Notes: generated from the letters alone by a model not told the origin. A stretch of DNA of 64,000 nt from an uncultured Alteromonadales bacterium (GCA_937864365.1 CALMJT010000215.1:1-64000), one strand, 5' to 3'. Numbered from the stretch's first letter, positions 46,312 to 56,374 are shown. Numbers and translations: made by a program.

Positions 46312-46850
46312 AATAGGTATTCAAAAAGCACTCCAAAGCCGTTAAGAGCGATTTATGCAGATATTCTCAGAAGGTAGATCACTCCTAAAAAATATAACTG
46401 CGCAAGCCGATCACAATTTGACTTTTTGCGTCACTATCTAACGAGATTTAACAACAACCGATTTTTAGCTAATTGAAATCTGGTTATTATTATTTTTTCA
46501 TAAAATTAAGATTGAATTCTGCCGATCTGAAATTCGGCCAGATCCATTCGCGTTACCTATAAAAAAGAATAAATTTCACAGAAAGCGTCGCTGATAAGGC
46601 ATTTAGGGATGAATTTTTTAAACGCTTAACCAAACGTGTCACTTAGTGACATTGATACAACCAACGGTCGAGTTAATTCGTAAAATCCCGAAACATCGTA
46701 TTTTTAAACGCCATTAGATATTCAGTACTCAGGTGAGCTCAACTTTCACATACGGTTTATCTACCATCGTATTGTTCGAGTTACTAGTGATAGGATCGGA
46801 GGTTCTAACGAACGTATCTAGGGTTTAATCAGCGAAAAAATTTGACAAGG

Positions 46851-46948
46851 TGGCTTTCAATTTCTCTACGACTTCAATCACCTACAGTTCTTGAAATTGG
46901 CGGATACACCGCTGTGCTATTAGAAACACTAGCTTAAGCAGAGTTTCC
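46851..46948 (-). repeat. Decayed copy of the multi-hairpin repeat, reverse orientation
   Basis: On the minus strand it reads GGAAACTCTGCTTAAGCTAG, then a changed core (GCACAGCGGTGTAT), then CCAATTTCAAGAACTGTAGG and GTGATTGAAG, in the same order as copy B. The right end is missing. The AGGA loop has mutated to GCGG. Confidence 0.65.
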
Positions 46949-47100
46949 GAATGTAATTTTCGGATGTGAAGAATATTTGTACTGCCGAGATAAGATGAAA
47001 AAGAATTTATGGAGATTGACTGGGAATTAGCCTAACAGAGGATAGAATTAGCAGCGGATGTTTAGCAGGCCCACCATAGCAGTGCGCCTGCTCAAGAGCA

Positions 47101-47883
47101 TTAGCCCTTATCGAAGAGTGATTTTAATCCTTTCAATTTATCAAGATCTTCTTGATCAACTTTTTCTTTTAATTTGTCTTCGATCTTAGATTTTAATTCG
47201 TCTTCGGCTTTATCTTTAATGGTCTTCTCAACCTGATCTTGCGCTTTCTTTAGCAACGGTTTTAAGGCCGCCTCAGCAAGCTGTTTGGGCGTTAATCCAT
47301 TGCTGGCTGAACCTAGGTTATTCACTTCAAAGCTGGGCACCGTTAGGTCAAAACTTCCCAATTGATCCGATGAAAGACTGAGCTTGGAATTGCTGAAAAC
47401 CAGTTTTTTCACGGCTAATAAAACTTCTTTACCAGGCTCACCCGAACTACCAGAACTCTCCGAGGAAGAACCACCAGCCCCTTGAGTTAGGTTTTTAAGC
47501 ATGGCTTCGATGTTAGTTTCGGTAAGATTTTTATGCTCTGCACGAACATTAACGCCATCGATAGTAACTTCGTCAATAACAATGACATCTTTAGTAATCG
47601 ATGTTGGCTCTATATCTACAACAATCTTGTTAAAGCTAAAAAGCTTTTCCGAACTAAAACCTTGAGGATTGGCAATACTTAAACCGCCCAATTCACCGCG
47701 TCCGGCGCGAATATCGATATCAGCCGAAGACAAAAGTACTTCGGTACGCGTCGCCTCGGTGCCACCTTCTTCAACGGCGTATTTAACAATGTCGTTTAAG
47801 TTTTTAAAAACAAAATAAACCCCAATACCAACAACAATAAGTACCACCAAAATAATGGCCGCGAGTATTTTTACAATCTTCAT
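47101..47883 (-). CDS. AsmA-like membrane-anchored periplasmic protein
   Basis: A protein of about 260 residues. It has an N-terminal membrane anchor (KILAAIILVVLIVVGIGVYFVF) and then a beta-rich part typical of AsmA/DUF748 relatives: EVLLSSADIDIRAGRGELGGLSIANPQGF, KLFSFNKIVVDIEPTSI and VIDEVTIDGVNVRAEHK. A Gly/Ser stretch near 150 and a Lys/Asp/Glu-rich helical tail (KAEDELKSKIEDKLKEK...) follow. The family is linked to outer-membrane assembly and lipid transport; this small member has no defined role. AGG lies 6 bases before ATG 47883; the frame extends to 47934 without better support. Confidence 0.78.
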   Translation of the reverse strand: MKIVKILAAIILVVLIVVGIGVYFVFKNLNDIVKYAVEEGGTEATRTEVLLSSADIDIRAGRGELGGLSIANPQGFSSEKLFSFNKIVVDIEPTSITKDVIVIDEVTIDGVNVRAEHKNLTETNIEAMLKNLTQGAGGSSSESSGSSGEPGKEVLLAVKKLVFSNSKLSLSSDQLGSFDLTVPSFEVNNLGSASNGLTPKQLAEAALKPLLKKAQDQVEKTIKDKAEDELKSKIEDKLKEKVDQEDLDKLKGLKSLFDKG

Positions 47884-47912
47884 AATAAACCTATGTGTTT
47901 TTGATGAACTAA

Positions 47913-48181
47913 AGGAATCTCTAATTAACCTCAAAATTACTCAACGTGATCTCAAGCTCGCAATTGCAAGGCGACATTTACACTTAATAATCGTGACCCT
48001 AAACAAAAACTGTAATGCAGCAAATATGCTGAGTAAAGCGCAGCCCTATTGAACCCTACTCGTTTTTTCTTGCTGTAGTGTTTGCTTTTTCGATTTAAGT
48101 CGTTAGAGCCGAAAGCACACCTTAATAAAAAATAAAAAAACTTGCTGACCTGAATGACCTTGAGGTTAATCAGAATTCCCT
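47913..48181. repeat. 270-bp segment with ends like the multi-hairpin repeat
   Basis: The left end AGGAATCTCTAATTAACCTC and the right end GAGGTTAATCAGAATTCCCT are imperfect inverted repeats of each other, and both resemble the AGGAAACTCTGATTAA terminus of the repeat family. The interior differs from copies A-D and lacks the AGGA core. It may be a related element of another internal type. Confidence 0.5.
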
Positions 48182-48252
48182 AAAGCCATACTACTGAGAT
48201 AAAGACCAAGGCAGTGTAAAAAGTTCTTAAAATTTAAAAGACGAGAAAACAA

Positions 48253-48275
48253 AAGCCCCGGAGACCGGGGCTTCT
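48253..48275 (-). terminator. Terminator of gpmA
   Basis: On the minus strand AAGCCCCGG and CCGGGGCTT pair around TCT and run into TTGTTTT, about 20 bases past the gpmA stop. Confidence 0.9.
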
Positions 48276-48295
48276 TTAGACGCTGTATCTGCTGA

Positions 48296-49042
48296 TTATT
48301 GCTTTTTACCTTGGTTAGCAACCGCGTGCATAGCAGCTTGAAGAGCTTCTTCATCGGCAAGGTAATAGTTTTTAATTGGTTTTAGATTTTCATCCAACTC
48401 ATACACTAAAGGCGTTGCTGTTGGAATGTTGATTTTCATGATCTCATCTTCGCCCATGTTATCAAGATATTTAACCAGAGCACGAATGGAGTTGCCGTGC
48501 GCAGCAACCAACAAACGCTTACCGGCTTTAATTTCAGGAACGATCACTTGTTCATAATAAGGGACAACACGAGCAACGGTATCGGCTAGGCACTCGGTCA
48601 GCGGAATATCGGATTCATCCAAGTCTTTATAACGTGGATCATTACCAGGGTAGCGCTCGTCGGATTTTTCCAGTGCTGGCGGTGGCGTATTGTAGCTGCG
48701 ACGCCAAACCAACACTTGTTCTTCACCGTGTGCCTCGGCGGTTTCTGCTTTGTTCAACCCCTGTAAACCACCGTAGTGACGCTCGTTCAATTTCCAGCTG
48801 TTAATGACGGGTAAATAGCAAGCATCTAGTTCAGCCATGATCGACCAAGCGGTTTTGATCGCGCGAGTTAAAACAGAGGTATAAACTTTGTCGAACTCAT
48901 AGCCTTCTGCCTTCAAGCGCTTACCGGCATCGATTGCTTCCTGCTTACCTTTTTCAGAAAGATCGACGTCTTTCCAACCAGTAAAGCGGTTTTCCTTATT
49001 CCACAAACTTTCGCCATGTCGCACGAGCACCAGCTTATACAT
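48296..49042 (-). CDS. gpmA: 2,3-bisphosphoglycerate-dependent phosphoglycerate mutase
   Basis: Glycolytic interconversion of 3- and 2-phosphoglycerate. The 248 residues carry [10 protein letters not shown] (phosphorylated His), [32 protein letters not shown] and [17 protein letters not shown] with the second catalytic His. Length and motifs are as in E. coli GpmA. Codon use is that of a well-expressed housekeeping gene. It is monocistronic, with its own terminator. Confidence 0.97.
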   Translation of the reverse strand: MYKLVLVRHGESLWNKENRFTGWKDVDLSEKGKQEAIDAGKRLKAEGYEFDKVYTSVLTRAIKTAWSIMAELDACYLPVINSWKLNERHYGGLQGLNKAETAEAHGEEQVLVWRRSYNTPPPALEKSDERYPGNDPRYKDLDESDIPLTECLADTVARVVPYYEQVIVPEIKAGKRLLVAAHGNSIRALVKYLDNMGEDEIMKINIPTATPLVYELDENLKPIKNYYLADEEALQAAMHAVANQGKKQ

Positions 49043-49291
49043 TGTTGTTCCTCAATTTCTCGGTTGAATACAGGACACCGATTATAACAGCTCTGTTGTT
49101 CTGAGAAACCTATCGGAATCTTCGCCTAAGTCATCTGCTCCTGAATCGGTACATTGAAATTGGAAATACGATTTCCAGGTTTTTACTCGATTTTGGCAAT
49201 TTATCATTATCGAAAAATCGACTGTAGATCGCAGACTCATGGACGCAGCAAGTTAATCGGTGCACCGAGCATCATTATTGAGCTTAATGGA

Positions 49292-50392
49292 CTACTTGTC
49301 TTTATCTTGAGAGATACGATGGTTAATATCGGCCGCTGGCTCCATTTTTATCTCTGAAAGATTTACGGGCATCTTTCCTGACCCCAAAATTACCCCAAGC
49401 CAGCGCGTATCATCAAAACTTTCCAGCGCTATTTTTATGGTCATCGTCAGCGGAACCGACAGAAGCATTCCCACAGAGCCTAATACCCAACCCCAAAAAA
49501 CCAATGATAGAAAGACCACCAATGTTGATAAATCAAGGCCTTTCCCCATAGTTTTGGGTTCAATACCGTTGCCAATAATACCGTTGACCAGAATAAAACC
49601 TAACGCGGTAATAGCAGCATCGGTAACACCCAATTGCACCAGCGATAAAAGCGTTGCCGGTATCGCCGCCAAAATGGAACCCAACGTAGGCACAAAATTG
49701 AGTAAAAAGGCTAAGAGTCCCCAAAGAACCGCGTAATCAACACCTTGCACCAACAACCAAATGGTAATAATCACGCCGGTCATAACACTCATTAAAGTCT
49801 TAATGGCCATGTAGCGATTTATGCTTGAAGTAAATCGGCCTAAAGCCTCTAGAGCGTTTTTGTTTTTCGATGTTGCCATCATGTATTTATCACTAAAACG
49901 CACTTCTTCCGCCAAAATAAACACAACGGTCAGCAAAATTAAAAAAGCGTTGGTCATGACGTTGCCGAGCGAGGCGAGAGTATTTCCGACAAAACCTAAA
50001 GCAGCACTCGGATCAAAACTCTCTCGAATTTGCGCAGCATCGAGCTCAATGCCGTAACTGTTCAAGAATTTTATACCGCCGGAGGTGAGCGCTCTTAAGC
50101 GCTCTTGATATTCAGGTAAATCGGATCGAAAACTGTTGATCGACGAACCAACCACGGCGCCAACAACAATCCCCAAAATCATGATGACAACAATAATAAT
50201 TAAAATCGCCAAGCCACTGGGTAGGCCCAACCGTTTTAAAGCCGCTAATGGCGGCGAGCACAATACCGCAATAAATAGCGATAAAAAAAACGGGACTAAT
50301 ATAGCTTCTGCTGATTTCATCCCGGCAACCACTACTACGATTGCCGCAGAAATCACCAAAAAACGTGTTACGGGAGAAACTTCAAAATTCAT
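49292..50392 (-). CDS. AI-2E/PerM-family membrane permease
   Basis: A protein of about 366 residues with some eight membrane helices. It begins with FLVISAAIVVVVAGMKSAEAILVPFFLSLFIAVLCSPPL, typical of this family. A periplasmic loop follows (SFRSDLPEYQERLRALTSGG) and then the conserved GLLAFLLNFVPTLGSILAAIPATLL. Members move varied solutes, including ions and possibly autoinducers, and the name overstates the evidence. AAGGA lies 6 bases before ATG 50392; an upstream ATG is in frame but lacks a ribosome site. Confidence 0.9.
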   Translation of the reverse strand: MNFEVSPVTRFLVISAAIVVVVAGMKSAEAILVPFFLSLFIAVLCSPPLAALKRLGLPSGLAILIIIVVIMILGIVVGAVVGSSINSFRSDLPEYQERLRALTSGGIKFLNSYGIELDAAQIRESFDPSAALGFVGNTLASLGNVMTNAFLILLTVVFILAEEVRFSDKYMMATSKNKNALEALGRFTSSINRYMAIKTLMSVMTGVIITIWLLVQGVDYAVLWGLLAFLLNFVPTLGSILAAIPATLLSLVQLGVTDAAITALGFILVNGIIGNGIEPKTMGKGLDLSTLVVFLSLVFWGWVLGSVGMLLSVPLTMTIKIALESFDDTRWLGVILGSGKMPVNLSEIKMEPAADINHRISQDKDK

Positions 50393-50824
50393 AGCATTCC
50401 TTAGCATTTTTTAATGCTGCGTTGCTGAGTCTTAGAAAGTAGCAATGTACAAGCTTTGTAACGCAACGCCAATCATTGGTTAATGGCGACGTTAATTGCA
50501 GCACTGTGGTTATAGTTTAGGTTGTAAGTTCTGGTGGTAGTTGTGGTAGCAGTTCTTGTAGTAACAGAGCACAGGTGGCTTAACAGCAAACTTCAATTAG
50601 AAAGCGAGAAGCATCTCAGCTGAAATTCCAAACGAACAATGACCTAAAACGACACAGTCACGGCGAAAAGTACTCGTTCGGAGATTAATAATATGGATGG
50701 GTCGCTCTGGCTCAAACAAAAAGAGCAAAGTAATAATGATCGTAGATGGATGTTGCGATTATTAAGATAAAATGAAAGTTATGTATCTTACCGCTCGACA
50801 CAGATATTTTTAGCAAATTAAGAA
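50393..50824. other. Non-coding gap
   Basis: Contains a short run of GGTGGTAGTTGTGGTAGCAG-like imperfect triplets near 50530. I see no gene, terminator or copy of the interspersed repeat. Confidence 0.4.
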
Positions 50825-51181
50825 TCAGCTATCGCGAGACTCTTCATTAAGTGTTGCATTCAACTCCGAAAGTAGCTCGCGAATTTCACCAAGACCCTTC
50901 GATGTAAACAAATATTGATTAGTACCATTGTCTCGGAATTCAGATAAGTCGATTTCAATGCAGCGTTGGCGAATACTGTCGAGATAGTCATTGTCTCGAA
51001 TCTCAAATGCTAGAAACAAATTCCAATCATTACTGGATGCTTGCCCACATAAAATCATCTCTAACAAGTTTTTTATTTGATACGCCTGAACACGATATCG
51101 CGGAGTTTTCACTTTTAACAGTACCCACAGTACTAAAGCAAATACACAAAACGACATAATTAGTGAGACAAAAATTACCAT
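50825..51181 (-). CDS. Small single-pass membrane protein
   Basis: A 118-residue protein. One N-terminal helix (VIFVSLIMSFCVFALVLWVLL) is followed by a cytoplasmic domain: TPRYRVQAYQIKNLLEMILCGQASSNDWNLFLAFEIRDNDYLDSIRQRCIEI. I recall similar uncharacterised proteins in pseudomonads and relatives with the same NDWNLFL...IRQRC pattern, so it is likely a real conserved gene. Role unknown. It is divergent from deaD across 800 bases. Confidence 0.72.
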   Translation of the reverse strand: MVIFVSLIMSFCVFALVLWVLLKVKTPRYRVQAYQIKNLLEMILCGQASSNDWNLFLAFEIRDNDYLDSIRQRCIEIDLSEFRDNGTNQYLFTSKGLGEIRELLSELNATLNEESRDS

Positions 51182-51824
51182 AAAAGCTATCTATTCATAT
51201 ACTTTACAAAACTTAGTGCGACTCTTTTATCATGCATGAAGTTATCTTTTATTACAAAAATCGATGTCGTATCGAAAGATGTCGTACCTAAAATTGAGGC
51301 GATACCTGAAAATCGAAGCCATAACATGAAAAAAGCATGAATAATGATGAAAAATCATGAATAGCAGCGAATGATCTCTTAAGAATCAGCAACCAAGCTC
51401 TCTTCAATCAACGGGTAATCTTTAATCATTACCGATCAAGTTGTGTTTCACAGTGTTATTCCATGTGTTGTCTCAACTGACATTTTCTAGTCAATTCAAA
51501 ACACTGACTATGTCGATACGCTATTCGTGTACACACTAAAAATGCTTTTAATTACAGAAGCTTGACGTTAAAAAGAAAGACTTGAATTGTTACGGTATTT
51601 TTCACCAACGTCTCTCAATGCAAACACTTACCCGCCGCCAGATAAGGAATTACTGATACATCTAACAGCCCGCGCGACAATTTCATAGCTGTTTCTAACA
51701 AATGGGCATTCAAAACGACATAAAAAGGCGATTTTTCTGAATAACACCCAAACACCTTTAACGGTTTATTCGATGGTTATTGCAGCAATTTTTAAAGTGT
51801 TTTATCAGCTTTATAAAAAAAGCG
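51182..51824. other. Non-coding gap upstream of deaD
   Basis: AT-rich, with short scattered CATGAA and GATGTCG words near 51265-51365. No gene or repeat copy can be supported. Confidence 0.4.
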
Positions 51825-51853
51825 TTTTGTTTATACGCGAGCTGGCCTATAAT
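51825..51853 (+). promoter_or_regulatory. Likely sigma-70 promoter of deaD
   Basis: TTTTGT (51825-51830) and a perfect TATAAT (51848-51853) are separated by 17 bases. Transcription from about 51860 would give a leader of some 137 bases before ATG 51997. Long leaders are common in cold-induced DEAD-box genes. Confidence 0.5.
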
Positions 51854-51996
51854 TAGCTTTCTTCACTGGCCCTGCCAAGCAATATGTCCAAGAGTTTCTC
51901 TCTTGTGTGTTGGTAATTTTGAGACAACACTCGTGTGTAGTAACACCCATTATTGGTAAGGGTCCGCAATCGTTTCGTTTTAACAGGCACCCTTAC

Positions 51997-53874
51997 ATGT
52001 CGAATGATTTTTCCGGCGATTTTGCATCGCTTGGCCTTCCTGAAAATTTATGTGAATCTCTTAAAGCCATTGGCTACGAACTTCCATCTCCTATTCAAGC
52101 GCAAAGTATCCCAGTTCTTTTAACTGGCCGAGACTTATTAGGTTTAGCGCAAACAGGTACTGGAAAAACCGCAGCCTTTGCTTTACCGATTCTTGCCAAT
52201 ATTGATCTGAACATTAACAAACCTCAGGCGTTAATTTTGGCACCTACGCGCGAACTGGCGATTCAAGTCGCAGAAGCTTTCCAAAGCTACGCGAAAAATA
52301 CTCCCGGATTCCACATTGCGCCAATTTATGGCGGACAAGACATGCGTGCGCAGTTGCGTCAATTGCAGCGCGGCGTGCACGTTGTGGTAGGTACACCCGG
52401 TCGAGTTATGGATCATTTACGCCGCAACAGCTTGGATTTATCGCGTTTAAAAACCGTTGTTCTTGATGAAGCAGACGAAATGCTTCGCATGGGTTTCATT
52501 GACGATGTCGAGTGGATTTTGGAGCACACGCCTGCAAATCGTCAGGTCGCTTTGTTCAGTGCCACCATGCCTGCTGCCATCAAAAAAATTACGACGAACT
52601 ATTTGAATGACCCTGAGCGAATTCAAATTGAATCTAAGACTAAAACCGTTGATCGTATCGAACAAAACTACGTTATGGTCAGCCCGAGTCGCAAAATCGA
52701 TGCGCTTACGCGTATTTTAGAAGTTGAAGATTTCGATGGCTTAATTATGTTCGTGCGTACCAAAACCGCGACCGTAGATTTAGCACAAAGATTAGAAGCC
52801 CGTGGTTATGCAAGCGCTGCGTTGAATGGTGACATTAATCAGAAACAGCGTGAAATTACCATTGAGCAATTAAAGAAAGGCAAAATCGACATTGTGATTG
52901 CAACCGATGTTGCCGCTCGTGGTATTGACGTACCGCGCATTACTCACGTAGTAAACTACGATATTCCTTACGATAACGAAGCTTACGTACACCGCATCGG
53001 CCGTACCGGTCGCGCGGGTCGCTCAGGTAAAGCCATTCTACTGGTTACGCCACGCGAGAAGCATTTACTGCGCTCAATCGAACGCAGTACCGGTCAAGCT
53101 ATCACAGAAACACGTTTACCAACTTCTGAAGAATTAACCACTCGCCGAGTTTCGCAGTTCCGCGAAAGCATTTTGGAAACCCTTGATGCGCAAGATTTAG
53201 GTGAATTTAAAGATCTAGTTGCAGAAGTACAAAGCGAAGCAAACGTAAGTGCTGACGAGGTTGCCGCTGCATTAGCGTATTTAGCTCAGTCGGATAAACC
53301 GTTATTCGTTGCAAAAGACAAAATGCTCGACGAACCACTAGTAGCAGAACGTCGCGAAGGTCGAGACGGTCGTCGTGACGAGCGTGGCGATAGAGGTTCA
53401 CGTGGTGACAGAGGTGATCGCGGCGACCGAGGAGATCGCGGTGAGCGTCGCGGTTCCAACAGTTTCAATAGCATCCCAATGGATTGTTATCGAGTAGAAG
53501 TAGGTCGCAACGATGGCTTACGCCCAGGTGACTTGGTTGGCGCTATTGCTAACGAAGCCAACATGCGCAGCAACAACATCGGTCAAATTGCGATTAACGA
53601 TACTCACAGCTTTGTACAGTTGCCACAGAATTTATCGAGTGAGGTTAACCAAATCCTCAAGCGTATTTACGTTCGCAACAAGCCATTGAATCTTCATAAG
53701 GTAGATTCTTCTGACTTCCCGGCCAAGCAACGACGTGAGCGTAGCGGCGGTGGCGGCGGCAAAAGCGATCGTGGTAGTAACAGTGGCGGCAGAGGTGATC
53801 GCGGTAGTAACGGCGGTGGTAGAAGTGAACGCAACTTTAAACCACGTGAACGCTTCCAAGCTCGCGAACATTAA
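51997..53874 (+). CDS. deaD: DEAD-box RNA helicase, DeaD/CsdA type
   Basis: ATP-dependent RNA helicase for ribosome assembly and mRNA turnover, often cold-induced. About 625 residues. The core has the Q motif GYELPSPIQAQ, AQTGTGKT, PTRELAIQ, DEADEML, SATMP, ARGIDVP and HRIGRTGRAGR. A C-terminal RRM-like (DbpA) domain near 490-565 starts YRVEVGRNDGLRPGDLVGAI. It is flanked by RG/D-rich segments: a run of about five GDR units near 465-480, and GGRGDRGSNGGGRSERN at the end. The frame opens at 51907, but MSNDFSGDFASLGL from 51997 is the natural start. Confidence 0.95.
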   Translation: MSNDFSGDFASLGLPENLCESLKAIGYELPSPIQAQSIPVLLTGRDLLGLAQTGTGKTAAFALPILANIDLNINKPQALILAPTRELAIQVAEAFQSYAKNTPGFHIAPIYGGQDMRAQLRQLQRGVHVVVGTPGRVMDHLRRNSLDLSRLKTVVLDEADEMLRMGFIDDVEWILEHTPANRQVALFSATMPAAIKKITTNYLNDPERIQIESKTKTVDRIEQNYVMVSPSRKIDALTRILEVEDFDGLIMFVRTKTATVDLAQRLEARGYASAALNGDINQKQREITIEQLKKGKIDIVIATDVAARGIDVPRITHVVNYDIPYDNEAYVHRIGRTGRAGRSGKAILLVTPREKHLLRSIERSTGQAITETRLPTSEELTTRRVSQFRESILETLDAQDLGEFKDLVAEVQSEANVSADEVAAALAYLAQSDKPLFVAKDKMLDEPLVAERREGRDGRRDERGDRGSRGDRGDRGDRGDRGERRGSNSFNSIPMDCYRVEVGRNDGLRPGDLVGAIANEANMRSNNIGQIAINDTHSFVQLPQNLSSEVNQILKRIYVRNKPLNLHKVDSSDFPAKQRRERSGGGGGKSDRGSNSGGRGDRGSNGGGRSERNFKPRERFQAREH

Positions 53875-53899
53875 TAACTGCCATTAATTCTCGACAGCA

Positions 53900-54382
53900 A
53901 TGACCGCAACATCCGATGAGCAAGTGCGTAAACCCCAAATTTGGGTAGACGCAGATGCCTGTCCTGTTGCCGTCAAAGAAGTCATCTACAAAGCCGCCGG
54001 TAGAGCCAAAATACTGGCGGTATTTGTTGCTAACCAGCCTCTCAGCTTACCAAACTCTCCTTATTTAAAATCACAACAAGTCTTTCAAGGCTTCGATAAA
54101 GCCGACGATTACATTTGCGAAGGTGTTGTATCGGGGGACTTAGTCATTACCCAAGATATTCCTTTAGCCGCAGATATTTTAGAAAAGAACGCTTTTGCAC
54201 TTCATCCAAGAGGCGATCAGTACTCGAAGGAAACTATTAGAGCAAAGCTAAAAATGCGCGATTTCAACGAAACGTTAAGAGCCAGTGGCATTCATTCACG
54301 AGGCCCAAAAAGTTTTACGGCTCAAGATAAGCAACAATTCGCGAACAGTTTAGATCGCTGGCTAGCAAAATATTGTCGTTAA
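53900..54382 (+). CDS. YaiI/YqxD family protein (UPF0178, DUF188)
   Basis: A 160-residue member of DUF188, a PIN-like fold. Hallmarks are IWVDADACPVAVKEVIYKAA near the start, VFVANQPL, DKADDYICEGVVSGDLVITQDIPLA (acidic, metal-binding pattern) and HPRGDQYSKETIRAKL. Nuclease activity is suggested by fold only. It lies 25 bases after deaD on the same strand, so the two may be co-transcribed. Confidence 0.93.
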   Translation: MTATSDEQVRKPQIWVDADACPVAVKEVIYKAAGRAKILAVFVANQPLSLPNSPYLKSQQVFQGFDKADDYICEGVVSGDLVITQDIPLAADILEKNAFALHPRGDQYSKETIRAKLKMRDFNETLRASGIHSRGPKSFTAQDKQQFANSLDRWLAKYCR

Positions 54383-54574
54383 CCTAACAATCCAAAACCG
54401 CATTAAATACTTCTAAATCAGCAATTCGTTAATTAACGCAAGTTTCCACACAAATACGCACAGCTGATTGCTAATGCCATTGAGAAATCAATTACTATTC
54501 ACGTAAACTCCTGATCGAGTAGAGGACAATAAAACCGTACTGATTCAGTGCGCAAAACTAACGGAGACATTTTT

Positions 54575-55057
54575 GTGGGAAAACAAAGTAGCGGAATCGA
54601 TACGGTAGAATTTCGAAATACACTTGGAAAATTTGCTACCGGAATTTGTGTTGTAACCACAGATACGGCCGATGGCCCAATTGGAATGACCATCAATTCA
54701 TTTTCGTCGGTATCTCTCGAACCCGCACTTATATTATGGAACATCCAAAAAAGTTCTGAATGCTTTCAAGCTTTTGATACTGCCAACGGCTACGCCATTA
54801 GCATTTTAAGTGATCAACAAATGGATATTTCCAATCAGTTTGCACAACGCGGCTCGCATTTACTGAATAAAGACCAATACATTTTAGGTGAATCTGGCCA
54901 GGCAATTTTAAAAGACGCACTAGCTACCATGGAATGCTCAATTTGGGCAAAATACGAAGGCGGAGATCACATTATTTTGGTGGGCGAAGTTGAGAAATTT
55001 TCTGCTGCCGAAAGCGGCGAACCACTGATATTTTTCTCCGGCGCGTACCGTTTTTAA
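54575..55057 (+). CDS. Flavin reductase-like FMN-binding protein
   Basis: A 160-residue protein of the flavin reductase domain family, usually the small component that supplies reduced FMN or FAD to monooxygenases. It shows FRNTLGKFATGICVVTT near the start, GMTINSFSSVSLEPALILWNI, and a C-terminal HIILVGEVEKFSAAESGEPLIFFSGAYRF. GTG 54575 has GGAG 8 bases upstream and is preferred over GTG 54548. No oxygenase gene is adjacent, so the partner is unknown. Confidence 0.87.
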   Translation: MGKQSSGIDTVEFRNTLGKFATGICVVTTDTADGPIGMTINSFSSVSLEPALILWNIQKSSECFQAFDTANGYAISILSDQQMDISNQFAQRGSHLLNKDQYILGESGQAILKDALATMECSIWAKYEGGDHIILVGEVEKFSAAESGEPLIFFSGAYRF

Positions 55058-55095
55058 ATACGTAGCCACAACTATTTTTGGTGATTTGCGTTTAT

Positions 55096-55740
55096 TCAAA
55101 AAAGCGAAAAGAATAAACGCAACGCAATGGCTAAAAATATCACCGCACTGATTCGCTGTAGCCAAAAATCAAAGCCAGAACTTTTCACCGCAAAGCGTCG
55201 TAAAACACCGGCACCCACCGCAATACCACCAAACACTACCAATGTCTCTGCGATAAATAGAATTCCCAACAAAGCCAATTGCAGTGTTGTAGACAAGTCA
55301 CTTTCTACTTGAACAAACTGCGGTAAAAAAGCGATAAAAAATATTACCACCTTGGGATTAGAGATATTTAAAATAATACCGCGGCGATAAAACGCAAAAT
55401 CAGACATCATGGACTCGGACGGATTAACATCAATACCCCTTTTGAGGTCTGACATTACTGAAGCAGATCGTGATTTTGGCCAACTGAGATAAGCCAGATA
55501 CAACAAATAACAAGCACCTAATATCGCAATTATTTGCCACACCAATTTATTTTCGCCGACCAACTCCCCCAGTCCCAACACCACTAAACTGGTATGTACA
55601 ATTAAGCCCGTACATAAGCCCAGCGTGATCAATAAACCTGCTTTCAGGCCATGACTCAATGCATGACTAAAAACAAACAGATTATCCGGCCCCGGTGCGA
55701 GCGCTAGCATTGTACTGGTGAAAATAAAAAGACTGAGCAT
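55096..55740 (-). CDS. LysE/RhtB-type amino-acid exporter
   Basis: A 214-residue inner-membrane protein with about six helices. The N-terminal FIFTSTMLALAPGPDNLFVFSHALSHGLKAGL is the family signature (APGPD..V). It is followed by LCTGLIVHTSLVVLGLG and, later, the cytosolic loop and GIILNISNPKVVIFFIAFLPQF (NPKA-like motif). It probably exports amino acids or their derivatives; the substrate is not predictable. It converges on the flavin reductase gene, with 38 bases between the stop codons. Confidence 0.92.
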   Translation of the reverse strand: MLSLFIFTSTMLALAPGPDNLFVFSHALSHGLKAGLLITLGLCTGLIVHTSLVVLGLGELVGENKLVWQIIAILGACYLLYLAYLSWPKSRSASVMSDLKRGIDVNPSESMMSDFAFYRRGIILNISNPKVVIFFIAFLPQFVQVESDLSTTLQLALLGILFIAETLVVFGGIAVGAGVLRRFAVKSSGFDFWLQRISAVIFLAIALRLFFSLF

Positions 55741-55838
55741 AGATTAATAATGTAATTTCGTGGCTGAAAGATCATTAATAGAATTCTTAGAAGAATAAAA
55801 TCCTGTAAGAATGTCTAGAAAGCTTTGATATGTATTCT

Positions 55839-55949
55839 AGGAAACTCCGATTAACCGATAGTTTCCAGCGGCACAAGGATGTGTCGCCAATGTCAAGAAC
55901 GGTAAGTGATTGGCACTGTGAATCGCACCGTCAATTTCTGCCCTCTGAT
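55839..55949 (+). repeat. Multi-hairpin interspersed repeat, copy D (right end lost)
   Basis: Left end AGGAAACTCCGATTAACC, then the core GGCACAAGGATGTGTCGCC (ACAAGGATGT at 55873-55882), then CAATGTCAAGAACGGTAAG and a TCAATTTCTGCCCTCTGATA remnant. The last hairpin is cut off. It is in plus orientation upstream of oppA, so it could be part of an oppA leader if transcription starts before it. Confidence 0.78.
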
Positions 55950-56374
55950 ACATTCAATTCAAAGATATTTTCGATTAACTATTATCCAAATTAACCCAAA
56001 TTTTCTACACCAATGGCCACCCATTTAAGTGTAATGATTGCTCATATTTTTTTGATTCGTAGCCAACATCAATAACCGTTGATCCATCTCCCATTGCTAT
56101 ATAAAAAATCCTATATAAAAAACTCTCAGAAGATTTACGATCAAAAATGGAATGTTTGTGTAAAAGTGCTCTCTGAATATAGCTGTAACATTCCCAGTTA
56201 AACTTGCGAGAACTAAGCAATTATGATTGAGAAAATCGATAAAAAACCCAGCTACTCTTAAAACCTGTCTATGAAGACAATTGAAGATCATTCGTCGCTA
56301 TGGGTTATCGGTAAAGATTTCACCGAGAGTCCATGCAAGCCCAATTGACTTGAGAGTAACGCCCGAGAGAATTT
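55950..56374. other. Non-coding gap upstream of oppA
   Basis: AT-rich. Short open frames on the minus strand overlap one another and have no ribosome sites. The oppA promoter should be here, but no clear boxes can be fixed. Confidence 0.4.

Noticed and set aside
49155-49185. ATTGAAATTGGAAATACGATTTCC, as a further partial repeat copy
   Set aside because: It resembles hairpins 3-4 of the repeat but has no ends or core; it is too short to call.
53380-53480. Arg/Pro/Ser-rich frame opposite the RG repeats of deaD
   Set aside because: It is the complement of the GDR-coding repeat in deaD.
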